Source: Gimesia chilikensis
Lineage (GTDB): Bacteria; Planctomycetota; Planctomycetia; Planctomycetales; Planctomycetaceae
Direction of reading: 5' to 3'
Assembly: GCF_007744075.1 (NCBI RefSeq)
Contig: NZ_CP036266.1
Span: forward strand, 1,203,001 to 1,267,000
DNA length: 64,000 bases
Positions within the stretch are counted from its first letter, which is position 1, and the number at the start of each line of letters is the position of its first letter. A program made the translations under genes and the position numbers. Positions 19,753-29,211 of the stretch are shown here, in pieces. Under the pieces are notes generated by a model. The model was not told the DNA's origin, searched no databases, and was given only the letters and a program-made list of their open reading frames with translations.

Positions 19753-21051
19753 TCAGACGAGCAACTCTTTGACGACTTTGCCGCCATCAACGATTTCGAT
19801 GGGACGATCGCCGGGAGCCATCAGTTCTTTGTCTGAGACAATCCCCATGCAGTGGTAAATGGTGGAAGCCCAATCCATAACGGACAGTGGTTTGTCTTCC
19901 GGTTCACTGGCAATGGCATCAGACGAACCATAAACCTGACCGCCTTTGATACCGCCACCAGCCATGACCAGACTGAATACTTTTGGCCAGTGGTCGCGGC
20001 CGGCAGTACCATTGATTTTCGGAGTACGACCAAATTCACTGCAGACGCAGACCAGGGTGCTGTCCAGCAGTCCGCGGTCGTAGAGGTCTGTGATCAGTGT
20101 CGAGAATGCCTGGTCGAAGGAAGGCAGATTCCGTTCGATTCCGGTTTGAATCCGGTCGTGCATGTCCCAGCCACCATAGGTCATGGTCACAAAGCGGGCA
20201 CCTGCTTCAACCAGACGACGGGACAGCAGCATGCGGGCACCAGCCTGGTTTCGGCCGTAGGCGTCACGCACTTTGGCATCTTCTTTGTCGAGGTCGAAGG
20301 CTTCCTGTGAAGCTTTCGATGAGACCATGTCGTAGGCCTGCTTGTAAAAGGTATCAACGGCATCCAGAGAGTCTGCTTTTTCTTTGCTAACAAAGTGATC
20401 GTTGACAGCGTCCAGCAGAGAGCGACGGCGGGTGAACCGCTTGTCGTCTACACCACCGGGCAGGTTCAGGTCACGCACTTTGAAACCATTGGAGGCGGGG
20501 TCAGCTCCGACGCTGAAAGGAGCGAAGGAAGAGCTGAGGTATCCGGTTCCGGCGAATTCGTTCGGCTGATTCGGGATACAGACATACTGAGGCATGCTGT
20601 TCCGGGGACCGAACTCGTGGGTGACGACACTTCCCATGCTGGGGAACTGCAGAGCCGGGCTGGGACGATAGCCGGTGAACATATTATGCGTTCCGCGCTC
20701 GTGAGCCGCTTCGCCGTGTGACATGGAACGGCAGACGGTCAGCTTATCCATGATTTTGGCAGTCTTGGCCAGTTTCTCATTGAAACGAACGCCTGCGACG
20801 TTGGTTTCGATGGAACCCATCGGTCCACGGTATTCAACGGGAGCGTAAGGTTTGGGATCCCAGGTTTCCTGGTGTGCTGCACCACCTGGGAGATAAATGA
20901 AGATCACAGATTTGGCTGTGCCTTCCTTGGTCTCATAATATTTTTGTTCTGCCTGAGCGCTTTTAATACGCAGAAACTCAGGTAGAGTCAGCCCGATTCC
21001 ACCCGCAAAACCAACGTGTAAAAAGTCACGACGTGATTGTTTGAAGCTCAT
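19753..21051 (-). CDS. DUF1501 protein with Tat signal
   Basis: The 432-residue product begins with a twin-arginine signal (SRRDFLHVGFAGGIGLTLP), so it should be folded in the cytoplasm before export. The body has the DUF1501 hallmarks: FIYLPGGAAHQETWDPKP, SMSHGEAAHERGTHNM, MTYGGWDMHDR, VCVCSEFGRTPKINGTAGRDHWP. The family belongs to the alkaline phosphatase/sulfatase-like fold, with conserved Asp/His/Glu clusters that suggest metal-dependent hydrolysis; the substrate is unknown. It is the first gene of the leftward four-gene cluster. A second copy of the family lies at 50370-51713 in a different setting. Confidence 0.92.
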   Translation of the reverse strand: MSFKQSRRDFLHVGFAGGIGLTLPEFLRIKSAQAEQKYYETKEGTAKSVIFIYLPGGAAHQETWDPKPYAPVEYRGPMGSIETNVAGVRFNEKLAKTAKIMDKLTVCRSMSHGEAAHERGTHNMFTGYRPSPALQFPSMGSVVTHEFGPRNSMPQYVCIPNQPNEFAGTGYLSSSFAPFSVGADPASNGFKVRDLNLPGGVDDKRFTRRRSLLDAVNDHFVSKEKADSLDAVDTFYKQAYDMVSSKASQEAFDLDKEDAKVRDAYGRNQAGARMLLSRRLVEAGARFVTMTYGGWDMHDRIQTGIERNLPSFDQAFSTLITDLYDRGLLDSTLVCVCSEFGRTPKINGTAGRDHWPKVFSLVMAGGGIKGGQVYGSSDAIASEPEDKPLSVMDWASTIYHCMGIVSDKELMAPGDRPIEIVDGGKVVKELLV

Positions 21052-21477
21052 TGGGTCATCTCCATTTCCGAATGGGGGGATAATTTGTGTCCGGTTATTG
21101 GCTCACGGGGCCAGAGGCTAAACGCTTGCAACAGGGTATGAGCACTTAATTCTTATCAGGTTGGAATATAGCCAGTTTAACCTGGCGGATGGCTCTGATC
21201 GTCACGGAACGAAACAGAGTTTATCATCAGGCGATTCCGACGAAGCATGCTTCTTGTCATGCATCCGCCAGTGGGGGAAGGAAACTTTTTAATCACCCGA
21301 ATGCGTATTATGCCAAATTCGGTCTCAGTAATTCAAGGACAATTTCAAATTCGCACCTTCTTGTGCACACCTTGATACCCTATATATCAAACAAAGTTGA
21401 TGCGAAGATGTCAAGGATTTCCATTTGAAATCCGCTAAGTCCAGAAAAATAGGAGCACGGATCAGAGACCTTTGTTG
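21052..21477. other. Intergenic region upstream of the DUF1501 cluster
   Basis: About 425 bases between two leftward transcription units. It should contain the promoter of the DUF1501-led cluster. I see no gene, RNA or convincing terminator; the part near 21360-21420 is AT-rich. Confidence 0.5.
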
Positions 21478-23397
21478 CTATTTGTCAACAAGACCATCCT
21501 GTTCAGAAATCTGGTATAATTTGTCCGCTTTGAGATTTTCCAGAGTCGTCACTTTTCCAGACGGCCATTGGATGTTCACGGACTGAATTTCTGTTTCCGT
21601 GCCGAGCCCAAACGTAACGGGCAGCTCCGTTTGTGAGATATAGCTCCGGGTGGGCATCAGCAGACGGCTCTGAGTACCTGTCTTCGTTTTAATTCTGACT
21701 TCGGCTCCCAGAGCATCATGATTGGAGACAAGCTGGTTCGGTTTCTGGTCTCCAGCGGGCGCACTGGTCAACCGGAAGCGAACCCAGTGATTGCCCGTTG
21801 CCTGCTCATTACGGAGCAGGCGTGGCTTATTTCCAGTGGTCATAATGAGCAGATCCAGATCGCCGTCTGCATCGATGTCGGCAAAGGTTGCACCGCGACC
21901 GACCAGTGGTTTCACAAAATCGGAACCAACGAGCGCTTCTCCCAGCGGCAGGAATTCCGTGGCGTGTTGTGCTCCGCAGTTCCAGAACAGCTGTGGTGAC
22001 TGTTCATAATGCTGGCGTTCCTGGACGATGTTGATGTCTTCCTCCAGGTGACCGTTGGCCGAGAATAGATCGAGCCTGCCATCCAGGTCGGCATCGAAGA
22101 AGAAGACACCAAACGTGAGTGCCATGCGGGTTTGTGGTCCCAGACCGTTCGAGACCGCTTCGTCAATGAACTGCATCTCTTTTCCGGGGGAAGTGTAGAG
22201 GGCCGTCATTTCGTTGGCGAAGTTCCCGATGGCAATGCCGAGGGTTTCGTCATTGCGGAAGGTTGCGATATCGACGCCCATGGCACCACGGGCATTGCCG
22301 TCCATATCAAAGGCGACACCCGAGAGTGCAGCGATTTCTTTGAAGGTGCCATCCTGTTGATTGTGAAACAGCAGGTTCTGGACGGTGTCGTTCGTGATCA
22401 ATACATCCAGGTAACCATCCTGATCAAAATCATAGAAATGCAGGCCCAGAGATTTTGCCAGTGGGACTCCCGTGCCGGGAGAAATGATTTTGAGTCCCGC
22501 CTGGTCAGTCTGATCCCGAAAGGTGCCGTTCCCCAGGTTCTCGTAGAGCAGGGGATTTACGCCGTTAAAGTTCTGGGGACGACCATAAGCGCGGATTCCC
22601 CCTTTCAGGGTAAAGTTCTGAGCGCGGTCGTAGGCGGGGGTCCAGTCAACGTAGTTGCAGACCAGCAGGTCGAGGTCGCCATCCCGGTCATAGTCAAACC
22701 AGCCACAACTGGTGCTCCACAGTTTATCGGGACCGCCGACACCTGCCTGACTCGTCACATCGACAAATCGGTTGCCTTCATTTTTAAACAGATAGTTGGA
22801 TTCCAGGCAGGAGACGAACAGATCCACCAGGCCATCGTTGTTATAGTCTCCACAGGCGACGCCCATGCCATACATCGAAATATCCAGCCCCATGTCTTCA
22901 GTGACATCTTTGAATTTACCTGTGCCATCATTCTGGTAGAGTGCCAGCGATGATGCATCGGGTTTTACTTTCCTCGAAGAGTCGGTCCAGGGCCAGTCGG
23001 TAGAACCAACGAGCAGCAGGTCCTGATCGCCGTCGTTATCATAGTCAAAGAAGGCCGCACCGCCCCCCATGGTTTCCGGCAGCAGTTTTTCGCCGGCAGC
23101 ACCATTGTTGTGGACAAAAGCGATGCCTGCTTCCTCGGTAATGTCTTTAAACGGAATCTTGGGAAGGATGATTTCTTCCACTTCCCGTTTTTCAGGCAGA
23201 GAGAGTGGCGTCTCCTTGACCACGGTTTCCGGTTCGTTGAGCCGGTTTACCAGAAAGACGGTACCGCCGATGACCGCCAGGACCAGCATCACGGAGAGTG
23301 AATACCAGAAGGCGCGGCCGATCGACTCGTCGTTCTGTTCGGTCTCTTCTTCGAGATTCGGACCAAGTTCCAGATCGGTATTGTTCTGATCTGTCAT
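21478..23397 (-). CDS. CRTAC1-like protein (FG-GAP repeats plus ASPIC/UnbV domain)
   Basis: The product (639 residues from the ATG chosen) has one N-terminal membrane helix (in AFWYSLSVMLVLAVIGGTVFLV) and a large external part. At least six blocks of FG-GAP type carry calcium-loop motifs, for example FFDYDNDGDQDLL, CGDYNNDGLVDLF, WFDYDRDGDLDLL and FADIDADGDLDLL, giving an integrin-like propeller. The C-terminal ASPIC/UnbV domain includes VNIQWPSGKVTTL. I prefer the ATG at 23397, which has AAGGA seven bases upstream; a GTG at 23427 is possible. It follows the multihaem cytochrome gene by about 38 bases, so the pair is an operon. In planctomycetes such proteins often accompany cytochromes; the joint role is unknown. 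Confidence 0.88.
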   Translation of the reverse strand: MTDQNNTDLELGPNLEEETEQNDESIGRAFWYSLSVMLVLAVIGGTVFLVNRLNEPETVVKETPLSLPEKREVEEIILPKIPFKDITEEAGIAFVHNNGAAGEKLLPETMGGGAAFFDYDNDGDQDLLLVGSTDWPWTDSSRKVKPDASSLALYQNDGTGKFKDVTEDMGLDISMYGMGVACGDYNNDGLVDLFVSCLESNYLFKNEGNRFVDVTSQAGVGGPDKLWSTSCGWFDYDRDGDLDLLVCNYVDWTPAYDRAQNFTLKGGIRAYGRPQNFNGVNPLLYENLGNGTFRDQTDQAGLKIISPGTGVPLAKSLGLHFYDFDQDGYLDVLITNDTVQNLLFHNQQDGTFKEIAALSGVAFDMDGNARGAMGVDIATFRNDETLGIAIGNFANEMTALYTSPGKEMQFIDEAVSNGLGPQTRMALTFGVFFFDADLDGRLDLFSANGHLEEDINIVQERQHYEQSPQLFWNCGAQHATEFLPLGEALVGSDFVKPLVGRGATFADIDADGDLDLLIMTTGNKPRLLRNEQATGNHWVRFRLTSAPAGDQKPNQLVSNHDALGAEVRIKTKTGTQSRLLMPTRSYISQTELPVTFGLGTETEIQSVNIQWPSGKVTTLENLKADKLYQISEQDGLVDK

Positions 23398-23435
23398 GGG
23401 AAAATCCTTGAGCTGTTTATCAGTCACCGCAGGCG

Positions 23436-26276
23436 TCAGTCCTTGAGGGCTGTCGCATTCGGTTTGGTTTCAGTCTTACGATGTAACGAGTAAATCACAG
23501 GTTGTTCTGCAGCGTGGTTAGCTGCAGGGTACTTCTCACGGGCCTTGCGTTCGGCAAAACCGCGTGCGGTATCGTCCACTTTATACTTCAGGTGCAGCTT
23601 ACGATGCTCCTCGGACAGTTCCTGTTTTCCCAACTGGTCGTAGATCAGCGACAGGTTGTAGTGCGCTGTCACGTTTTCCGGATCGAGGACCAATGTTTTC
23701 TGGAACTGGTCCACCGCCTGATTGAGTAACTGGTCCCGTTGATCCCGATTGGCTTCGGTACGGAACCGTTTGGCCTGATCGAACAGGTTTTGTCCCAGGT
23801 CGTTGATGACCACGTAATCTTTGCTGAAATCAAAGCCACGACTGGTGCGTTCTTCGGTCTGGTCTTCCAGGACACTGCGATAGTTCTTCTCGGCTTCCTC
23901 CAGGTGTCCCTGTTGCTGGTTCACCTTGCCGCTCAACCAGGCGAGCGTCCACGGCGGGGCGGGGGGATCGGTGAAGGTCGAGGCTTTCTGCAGGGCCTCG
24001 ACGGCGTCCTGCAGTCGTCCTTCGCGGAAGTAGACCCGCGCCAGGTTCAGAGAACCATCATAGCGGCCCAGTTGATCAACGTGGCTGAACGCCTCGGCGG
24101 CCTGACGCAGTTCGGCTTTTCCTTTGAGGAACAGCCCGATGCCATAATCGTTCCAGCGCTGCCATTCCGGGATCTCTACTTTTTTGTTTTCAACTTTCGC
24201 TTCCACACCCTCCACGGGGAAGGTAATCGTGTCGGAGGCGATGGTGGTGATGGGCAGCGTATTCACATAAGGTACTCCCGGTTCTTTCCAGGAGAGCTTC
24301 TGTCCTTTCTCTTCCAGGGAAGAGGCGACGTACTGCATGTAATGCGTATCGAATTTGCGATACTGCAGTTTCGCTTCGACGGTTACCGGTTCGGTCAGGT
24401 CGTCGGGCAGGTTGAGTTCGTAATGCACGGTCTGGCCGGCACCGGGGGGCATCTGATTGTTATACAGGGCCACGAAGATGTCCTGGGCATTACGCCGGTC
24501 GATGCGATTGCCTTCTCGGTCAATCACAAACGCATTCACGAAATGCGACCAGGGATCCACGGTGCCATCCGCTTCCTGGGAACCGCTGCGGCCGATAATC
24601 CGGTCGCCACTTTTGACGGTGACATCCAGCCAGATTTCGTTGGAGTCGGCTGTTCCCTGGGTGAAGTGGTGGCCGACTTTCAATGTACGCAGCACCGTTT
24701 CCAGGAGATACTTGTGCCCCGGTTTCAATGTGGGTACTTCCGGTCGCAGTGGTGCAGTCAGCTTGCCTTCGATACTGCCTTCCTCGCGGATGCCGAAGAA
24801 GTCGACGCGGAGGTTGTCTTTCAGGAATTCCTGATGGACGGCCACGGTTTCCTGATCACCCCGCAGGGCGGCGATACCTGTGTTCGCGGCGGGGAACAGG
24901 TGGTTGTGCACGCTGAGTTCCTTCGCGCCGTAGAAGTGACGGGCACCGAAGTCGTTCGACTCTTTCGCGGGCATGTGGCACTTGTTGCAGTTTTCCTGTG
25001 CCTTGGGGGGATAATAGAAACTCCGCGCTCCATGGCCGGAGACCCCACTCAGCAGGAAGGAATCATAATGGTTCTGTCCGCGCAGGAATTTGTATTGATT
25101 GAGTTCCTCGGGCAGATGCACCTTGTGACAGGTACCACAGAATTCGGTCGATTTATGGAAGTCTTTCAGGAAGGTCTTCTTATGGAATTCCGGCTTCGCT
25201 TTGACCAGCTGATTGTTGACCCATTGCAGGAACGGATTGTCGCTGTAGGCGAAGGGGTAATGGATCGGTTCTTCGATCGTGTAGTCACTGTTGCCGCGGA
25301 CACTGTTAACGTGCGTAATCGCATGGCAGGTCGTGCAGGTGATGCCGGCCTGGGCGGTGATGTGATTGATGTCGTCAAAGTTCGGATCATCAAAGGCGCC
25401 ACTGAAGAACGGAACCGGATCGTGGCAACCCGCACAGAAGCGGGAGGCCTGCAGGTTGCCGTCACGTTCGAATGCGACCTTCCGTGTTTCGCGTACCGAG
25501 GCCAGGTAGGTCGGGTTATTAAATGAACTGAAACGGTGAACGCTCTTAGACCAGTCTTTATGAGTATCGGGATGACACTTCTTACAGTAGTCATCCATCA
25601 TCAGTGCTTTGGAGGGGATGAAGTCCCCCGTGGAGGTGCGGGCCAGGGAGGGGAAGAAGTATTTCTCACCCGATTCCGGTCCGACGACATTCCATTTACG
25701 GGGATCGGCGGAATGGAACATCAGCATGCCGATGACCATGGCCGTAATCACTCCCATATAAGACAATCCGGCTTTCCAACGAATCTTGGGACCTACCAGC
25801 CGGTGTAACCAGTAGAGCCAGAGCGCAAATATGGGAGCGATCACGTGGCACCAATACGTGATGGATCGGGCAGTGGGATTCTTTAAATCAAAGGAACCGA
25901 TACGTAGCAGCAGCAGTCCGGAAATCAGTACCAGGCAGGAGATAATAAACAGGCCGTACCCCACGCGTACCGCGCGGCGGTTGAGCCGATTTTTTGTGTT
26001 ATAAATGTGAACAATGCCGAACAGAATGAATGGCGCCAGGAGCAGCAGCCCCAGAATCAGGTGCGCCAGAAACATGTACTGATAGAACCAGTTTTCCAGA
26101 GTCTCGCCACTCAGCCAGTCATAGGTAGTGATACTGACCAGGTAGATCGAGTTCGCCCCTAACAGCGCAACCAGGAAAAATAACAGATATAAAACTTTGC
26201 GCAACTTTGGTCCGACGGCACGGCGGACGATGCGACGGGGCCGTGATTCATTCACGGACGTATCAGTGGTAGCCAT
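23436..26276 (-). CDS. Five-haem membrane cytochrome c with TPR tail
   Basis: The 946-residue protein starts with five membrane helices between residues ~28 and 188, including HLILGLLLLAPFILFGIVHIY, resembling a b-type cytochrome or quinol-facing anchor (several His lie in or beside these helices). An external domain follows with five CxxCH haem motifs at residues 231, 281, 314, 380 and 430, giving a pentahaem c-type module. After a beta-rich stretch (~470-690), residues ~715-900 are TPR repeats. This layout suggests electron transfer from the quinone pool to a periplasmic acceptor, with the TPR part docking partners. It is the first gene of a pair with the CRTAC1-like gene. Confidence 0.88.
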   Translation of the reverse strand: MATTDTSVNESRPRRIVRRAVGPKLRKVLYLLFFLVALLGANSIYLVSITTYDWLSGETLENWFYQYMFLAHLILGLLLLAPFILFGIVHIYNTKNRLNRRAVRVGYGLFIISCLVLISGLLLLRIGSFDLKNPTARSITYWCHVIAPIFALWLYWLHRLVGPKIRWKAGLSYMGVITAMVIGMLMFHSADPRKWNVVGPESGEKYFFPSLARTSTGDFIPSKALMMDDYCKKCHPDTHKDWSKSVHRFSSFNNPTYLASVRETRKVAFERDGNLQASRFCAGCHDPVPFFSGAFDDPNFDDINHITAQAGITCTTCHAITHVNSVRGNSDYTIEEPIHYPFAYSDNPFLQWVNNQLVKAKPEFHKKTFLKDFHKSTEFCGTCHKVHLPEELNQYKFLRGQNHYDSFLLSGVSGHGARSFYYPPKAQENCNKCHMPAKESNDFGARHFYGAKELSVHNHLFPAANTGIAALRGDQETVAVHQEFLKDNLRVDFFGIREEGSIEGKLTAPLRPEVPTLKPGHKYLLETVLRTLKVGHHFTQGTADSNEIWLDVTVKSGDRIIGRSGSQEADGTVDPWSHFVNAFVIDREGNRIDRRNAQDIFVALYNNQMPPGAGQTVHYELNLPDDLTEPVTVEAKLQYRKFDTHYMQYVASSLEEKGQKLSWKEPGVPYVNTLPITTIASDTITFPVEGVEAKVENKKVEIPEWQRWNDYGIGLFLKGKAELRQAAEAFSHVDQLGRYDGSLNLARVYFREGRLQDAVEALQKASTFTDPPAPPWTLAWLSGKVNQQQGHLEEAEKNYRSVLEDQTEERTSRGFDFSKDYVVINDLGQNLFDQAKRFRTEANRDQRDQLLNQAVDQFQKTLVLDPENVTAHYNLSLIYDQLGKQELSEEHRKLHLKYKVDDTARGFAERKAREKYPAANHAAEQPVIYSLHRKTETKPNATALKD

Positions 26277-26433
26277 GGTTAAAAGAAATCCTGCACAAAC
26301 TGTCTGTGAGGGGAATCGGCTGAGTTTAGAATTCCAGCAGCGCGCAGTCGCGAGTCTGTTGTATCAGACGCGGAGCGGCGCAAGCAGATTCCCTGAAACA
26401 CAACAGAGACATTGTCCCTGTGACGATCGCGTT

Positions 26434-26844
26434 TCAGACAGCAGAAGTGCGGGGAGGACGATCAATGCGCGTGCGGCAGGCATTCGTGTAGTGCCGATTC
26501 TGACCCAAAATGGCAGCGGTCAGCGGCGCTCCTGATTTCAGCTCAACCCGGGCGAAGGCACAGGCGGGCTTTGAGACCGTTAACACGATAACTGGTGATT
26601 CAGGAGCCGGATCGGGCAGATGGTTCTGGCACTCGGGACCGGAGCAGGGCTGCTGGGCCGGCACAGGCTGGGCATGCGTCAGCTGATCGGTATCTACCTT
26701 AGCTGGTTCCGGAGAGCCTGCATGATGTAGATAATCGCCGCAGGTCGCGTGGGCAGACGAGAGCGAGGTCAGCGTCAATACGTAGACCGCCCCTGCTGTC
26801 AGCAGGTAACGCAAAACGGATTGCCAGTGAAATCGATCAGACAT
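26434..26844 (-). CDS. Small secreted Pro/Cys-containing protein, unknown
   Basis: The 136-residue product begins MSDRFHWQSVLRYLL, followed by a hydrophobic signal segment ending SSAHA near residue 32. The mature part starts TCGDYLHHAG and contains PCSGPECQ, giving a few Cys and His residues, then Pro-rich sequence. I start at the ATG at 26844 because the signal peptide follows; the open frame extends 31 codons further up without meaning. It lies 157 bases before the multihaem cytochrome gene on the same strand and might be part of that unit. No family recognised. Confidence 0.6.
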   Translation of the reverse strand: MSDRFHWQSVLRYLLTAGAVYVLTLTSLSSAHATCGDYLHHAGSPEPAKVDTDQLTHAQPVPAQQPCSGPECQNHLPDPAPESPVIVLTVSKPACAFARVELKSGAPLTAAILGQNRHYTNACRTRIDRPPRTSAV

Positions 26845-27130
26845 GTCACACACGAAATGTACGGTGAAGCGATACTTACAGGTAGAACCTGAGCCCCGAT
26901 ACAGAGCTCTCTCCTTATATATTACTGCGGCATCCACTTAAATCCGAGTAAAAATCGGAGAAGTTATCGGAATCAAGCCGGTTTTTTACTGCTCCCGTAT
27001 GCCTGTTCAGGCCCTGGATCCTCAATTGGGGGTTGACGAATTTTTGTATTCCGAAGACACTTTCCCCGCTTTGTGCCCGAGTGGGGGCTCAGTCTGGCCA
27101 AAGAAGCAGGAAGCGAAAAGGGATACGGAC

Positions 27131-28111
27131 ATGATTAATTGGCGCATGATGCGATACCGACTGGAATATCTGGTATTTCAGACCCTGGTCTGTGTGGTTC
27201 GATCATTACCGCTCAGGGAGTCGGTGAAACTGGCTAAAGGGCTGGCGTTTGTCATCCACCGTTGTCTGCCGCGTAAGATGACCCGGTATCATGTCGCTGC
27301 TGAAAACCTGCGGACTGCCTTTGGTGAAGAACTTTCAGAAAAAGAAATCGACGAGACGATCTATCAGATGTGGACGCATCTGTTTCGTATGATCGTCGAG
27401 ATTATTCAACTACCTCGCAAACTGCACCGGGGTAATATCTTTGATGTACTCGACTTCGATTATCCCCCCGAACTGATTACCGCCCTCTGTTCCGGGCGAC
27501 CGGTGATTCTGCTCAGTGGTCATTATGGTAACTGGGAGATTGCAGTCTCGGTATTCGGTCTGTTTGGCTTTCCCATGGGTGTTGTGGCACGGGAACTGGA
27601 TAATCCTTACCTGAATAAATGGTTCGCGCAGTTCCGTCAGCACACCGGCCACAGGGCGATGGCGAAAAGTGGTGGTTACGATGACATGGTCGCCACGATC
27701 GAACGACGGGGCCATTTGGCGCTGCTGGGCGATCAGGATGCCGGCAAGCGGGGACTGTTTGTGAACTTCTTTGGCAAACCGGCTTCGACATTCAAGTCGA
27801 TTGCCCTGCTGGCACTCGAGTACCGGGCCTATATCTGTGTGGGTTATGCCCGCCGTTTGCCTGATGACTTCGAACAGAATCAGTGGATCAAATTTGAGAT
27901 GGGTTGTGAAGAGTTGATCGACGCTACCAAATGTGTCTCCAAAGACCCGGTTGGCGAACTTACGCAACAGTTTACCTCGTCGCTGGAAAAGGCAATCCGC
28001 AAATCACCCGAACAGTATTTCTGGGTCCATCGCCGCTGGAAGAGTCAGCCACGTGTGCGTGAGAAAAAGAAACGCCAGGCAGAGCCGATTGCGGAAAAAA
28101 GAGCCGCCTGA
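27131..28111 (+). CDS. LpxL/HtrB-type lysophospholipid acyltransferase
   Basis: The 326-residue product belongs to the lipid A lauroyl/myristoyl acyltransferase family. It has an N-terminal membrane-associated segment, the catalytic box as LLSGHYGNWEIA (H-x4-E type), and downstream ALLGDQDAGKRGLFVNFFGKPAST, where the family has its substrate-binding D/Q-G motifs; it ends with WVHRRWKSQP, the family's typical final block. It probably acylates lipid A-like or other glycolipids at the inner membrane. The ATG at 27131 has AGGG upstream; the open frame extends to 26999 without homologous sequence. The tail after residue ~308 is Lys/Arg-rich. Confidence 0.88.
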   Translation: MINWRMMRYRLEYLVFQTLVCVVRSLPLRESVKLAKGLAFVIHRCLPRKMTRYHVAAENLRTAFGEELSEKEIDETIYQMWTHLFRMIVEIIQLPRKLHRGNIFDVLDFDYPPELITALCSGRPVILLSGHYGNWEIAVSVFGLFGFPMGVVARELDNPYLNKWFAQFRQHTGHRAMAKSGGYDDMVATIERRGHLALLGDQDAGKRGLFVNFFGKPASTFKSIALLALEYRAYICVGYARRLPDDFEQNQWIKFEMGCEELIDATKCVSKDPVGELTQQFTSSLEKAIRKSPEQYFWVHRRWKSQPRVREKKKRQAEPIAEKRAA

Positions 28112-28203
28112 ATTGATTCCCGCCCGCGTCTCCACTACAACCTGATTGAGGAAGAGCCGGCGTCAGTGAACCCGGAAACGCGAATATCAGTCTGGAGTGA
28201 TGA

Positions 28204-28524
28204 ATGGGAAACAAAGTGCGGATCGCCGATGTAGATCAGGTTCCGGAAGGGACCGCTGCCGAGTTTGTGGCGGAAGATCGCATTATCGCCCTGTTCCACG
28301 TTGATGATCAATATTATGCAATGGACGGTGTCTGTCCCCACGCGGGGGGACCACTGGGTGAGGGCGCTTTGACGGGCACGGTGGTGACCTGTCCCTGGCA
28401 TGGCTGGCAATTCGATGTGACTACCGGCCAGCATTGCCTGAATGAGCGGCTCTGCCATCCGACTTATCCTGTGACTGTTGAAGCAGACGGAATTTATGTT
28501 GAGCTGCCAGACGCAAATCCCTGA
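28204..28524 (+). CDS. Rieske-type [2Fe-2S] ferredoxin
   Basis: The 106-residue protein is a single Rieske domain. The cluster ligands are intact in CPHAGGPLGEG and CPWHGWQFD (C-x-H ... C-x2-H). It resembles the small NirD/BphF-type Rieske proteins that carry electrons to oxygenases or form the small subunit of nitrite reductase, but no oxygenase or nirB gene lies nearby. It sits 92 bases after the acyltransferase and 27 bases before the HAD gene on the same strand, so these three may be co-transcribed. The partner is unknown. Confidence 0.92.
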   Translation: MGNKVRIADVDQVPEGTAAEFVAEDRIIALFHVDDQYYAMDGVCPHAGGPLGEGALTGTVVTCPWHGWQFDVTTGQHCLNERLCHPTYPVTVEADGIYVELPDANP

Positions 28525-28551
28525 TTATTTATTGAGTCTCGAAACAGCGAT

Positions 28552-29211
28552 ATGAAGTATCAAGCGGTTATTTTTGATTGCGACGGTGTACTGGTCGACA
28601 GCGAAACCCTGGGAAACCGGGTACTGGCGGAGATGATTACCGACATTGGTTTTCCGCTGTCTCCTGAAGATGCGGTGCAGCAGTTCAAGGGGGGCAAGCT
28701 CGCGGATTGCCTAGCGGTGGTCGAATCACAAATGGGACAGAAGCTACCGGCAGATTTTGCCACTCAGGTAAGGGCACAAATGGCGGTGGTATTTCAGTCC
28801 GAGCTCCAGCCGATCCTGGGAGTTCGAGAAGCGTTGGAAGCGATTCCCGTACAGAAGTGCGTCGCTTCAAACGGTCCCGAAGAAAAAATGGCACTCACGC
28901 TCAAAATCACCGATCTGGCCCGCTTCTTTGACGGCCGGATTTATTCGGCTTATACGGTGGGAGTCTGGAAACCCGAACCGGACCTTTACCTGTATGCAGC
29001 TTCCCAGATGGGCGTCCGTCCGGAAGACTGTGTGGTCATTGAAGACAGTCATCTGGGAGTCCAGGCAGCGGTCGCAGCGGGCATCCCGGTACTGGGTTAT
29101 GCCGACCATAGTTCACCTGCCGAACTCGAAGCATTGGGAGCACAAACCTTCCGATCCATGCAGGAACTGCCGGAGTTGCTTGGGTTTACTGCCCCACATT
29201 CCGGCAACTGA
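28552..29211 (+). CDS. HAD-superfamily phosphatase/phosphoglucomutase-like hydrolase
   Basis: The 219-residue protein has all four HAD motifs: FDCDGVLVDSET (nucleophile and acid/base Asp), VASNGP (Ser/Thr motif II), the motif III Lys in VWKPEPDLY, and VVIEDSHLGVQAA. The helical cap with residues ~20-85 is of the beta-phosphoglucomutase/phosphoglycolate phosphatase type (subclass IA). Substrate could be a sugar phosphate such as 6-phosphogluconate or fructose-1-phosphate; the sequence alone does not decide. Confidence 0.9.
   Translation: MKYQAVIFDCDGVLVDSETLGNRVLAEMITDIGFPLSPEDAVQQFKGGKLADCLAVVESQMGQKLPADFATQVRAQMAVVFQSELQPILGVREALEAIPVQKCVASNGPEEKMALTLKITDLARFFDGRIYSAYTVGVWKPEPDLYLYAASQMGVRPEDCVVIEDSHLGVQAAVAAGIPVLGYADHSSPAELEALGAQTFRSMQELPELLGFTAPHSGN

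Noticed and set aside
21189-21428. 79-residue open frame upstream of the DUF1501 gene
   Set aside because: Composition and lack of a ribosome site suggest chance; the region should be promoter DNA.
23739-25526. 595-residue antisense frame inside the multihaem cytochrome gene
   Set aside because: The sense strand encodes five intact CxxCH motifs, helices and TPRs; the antisense frame has none of the features of a protein family.
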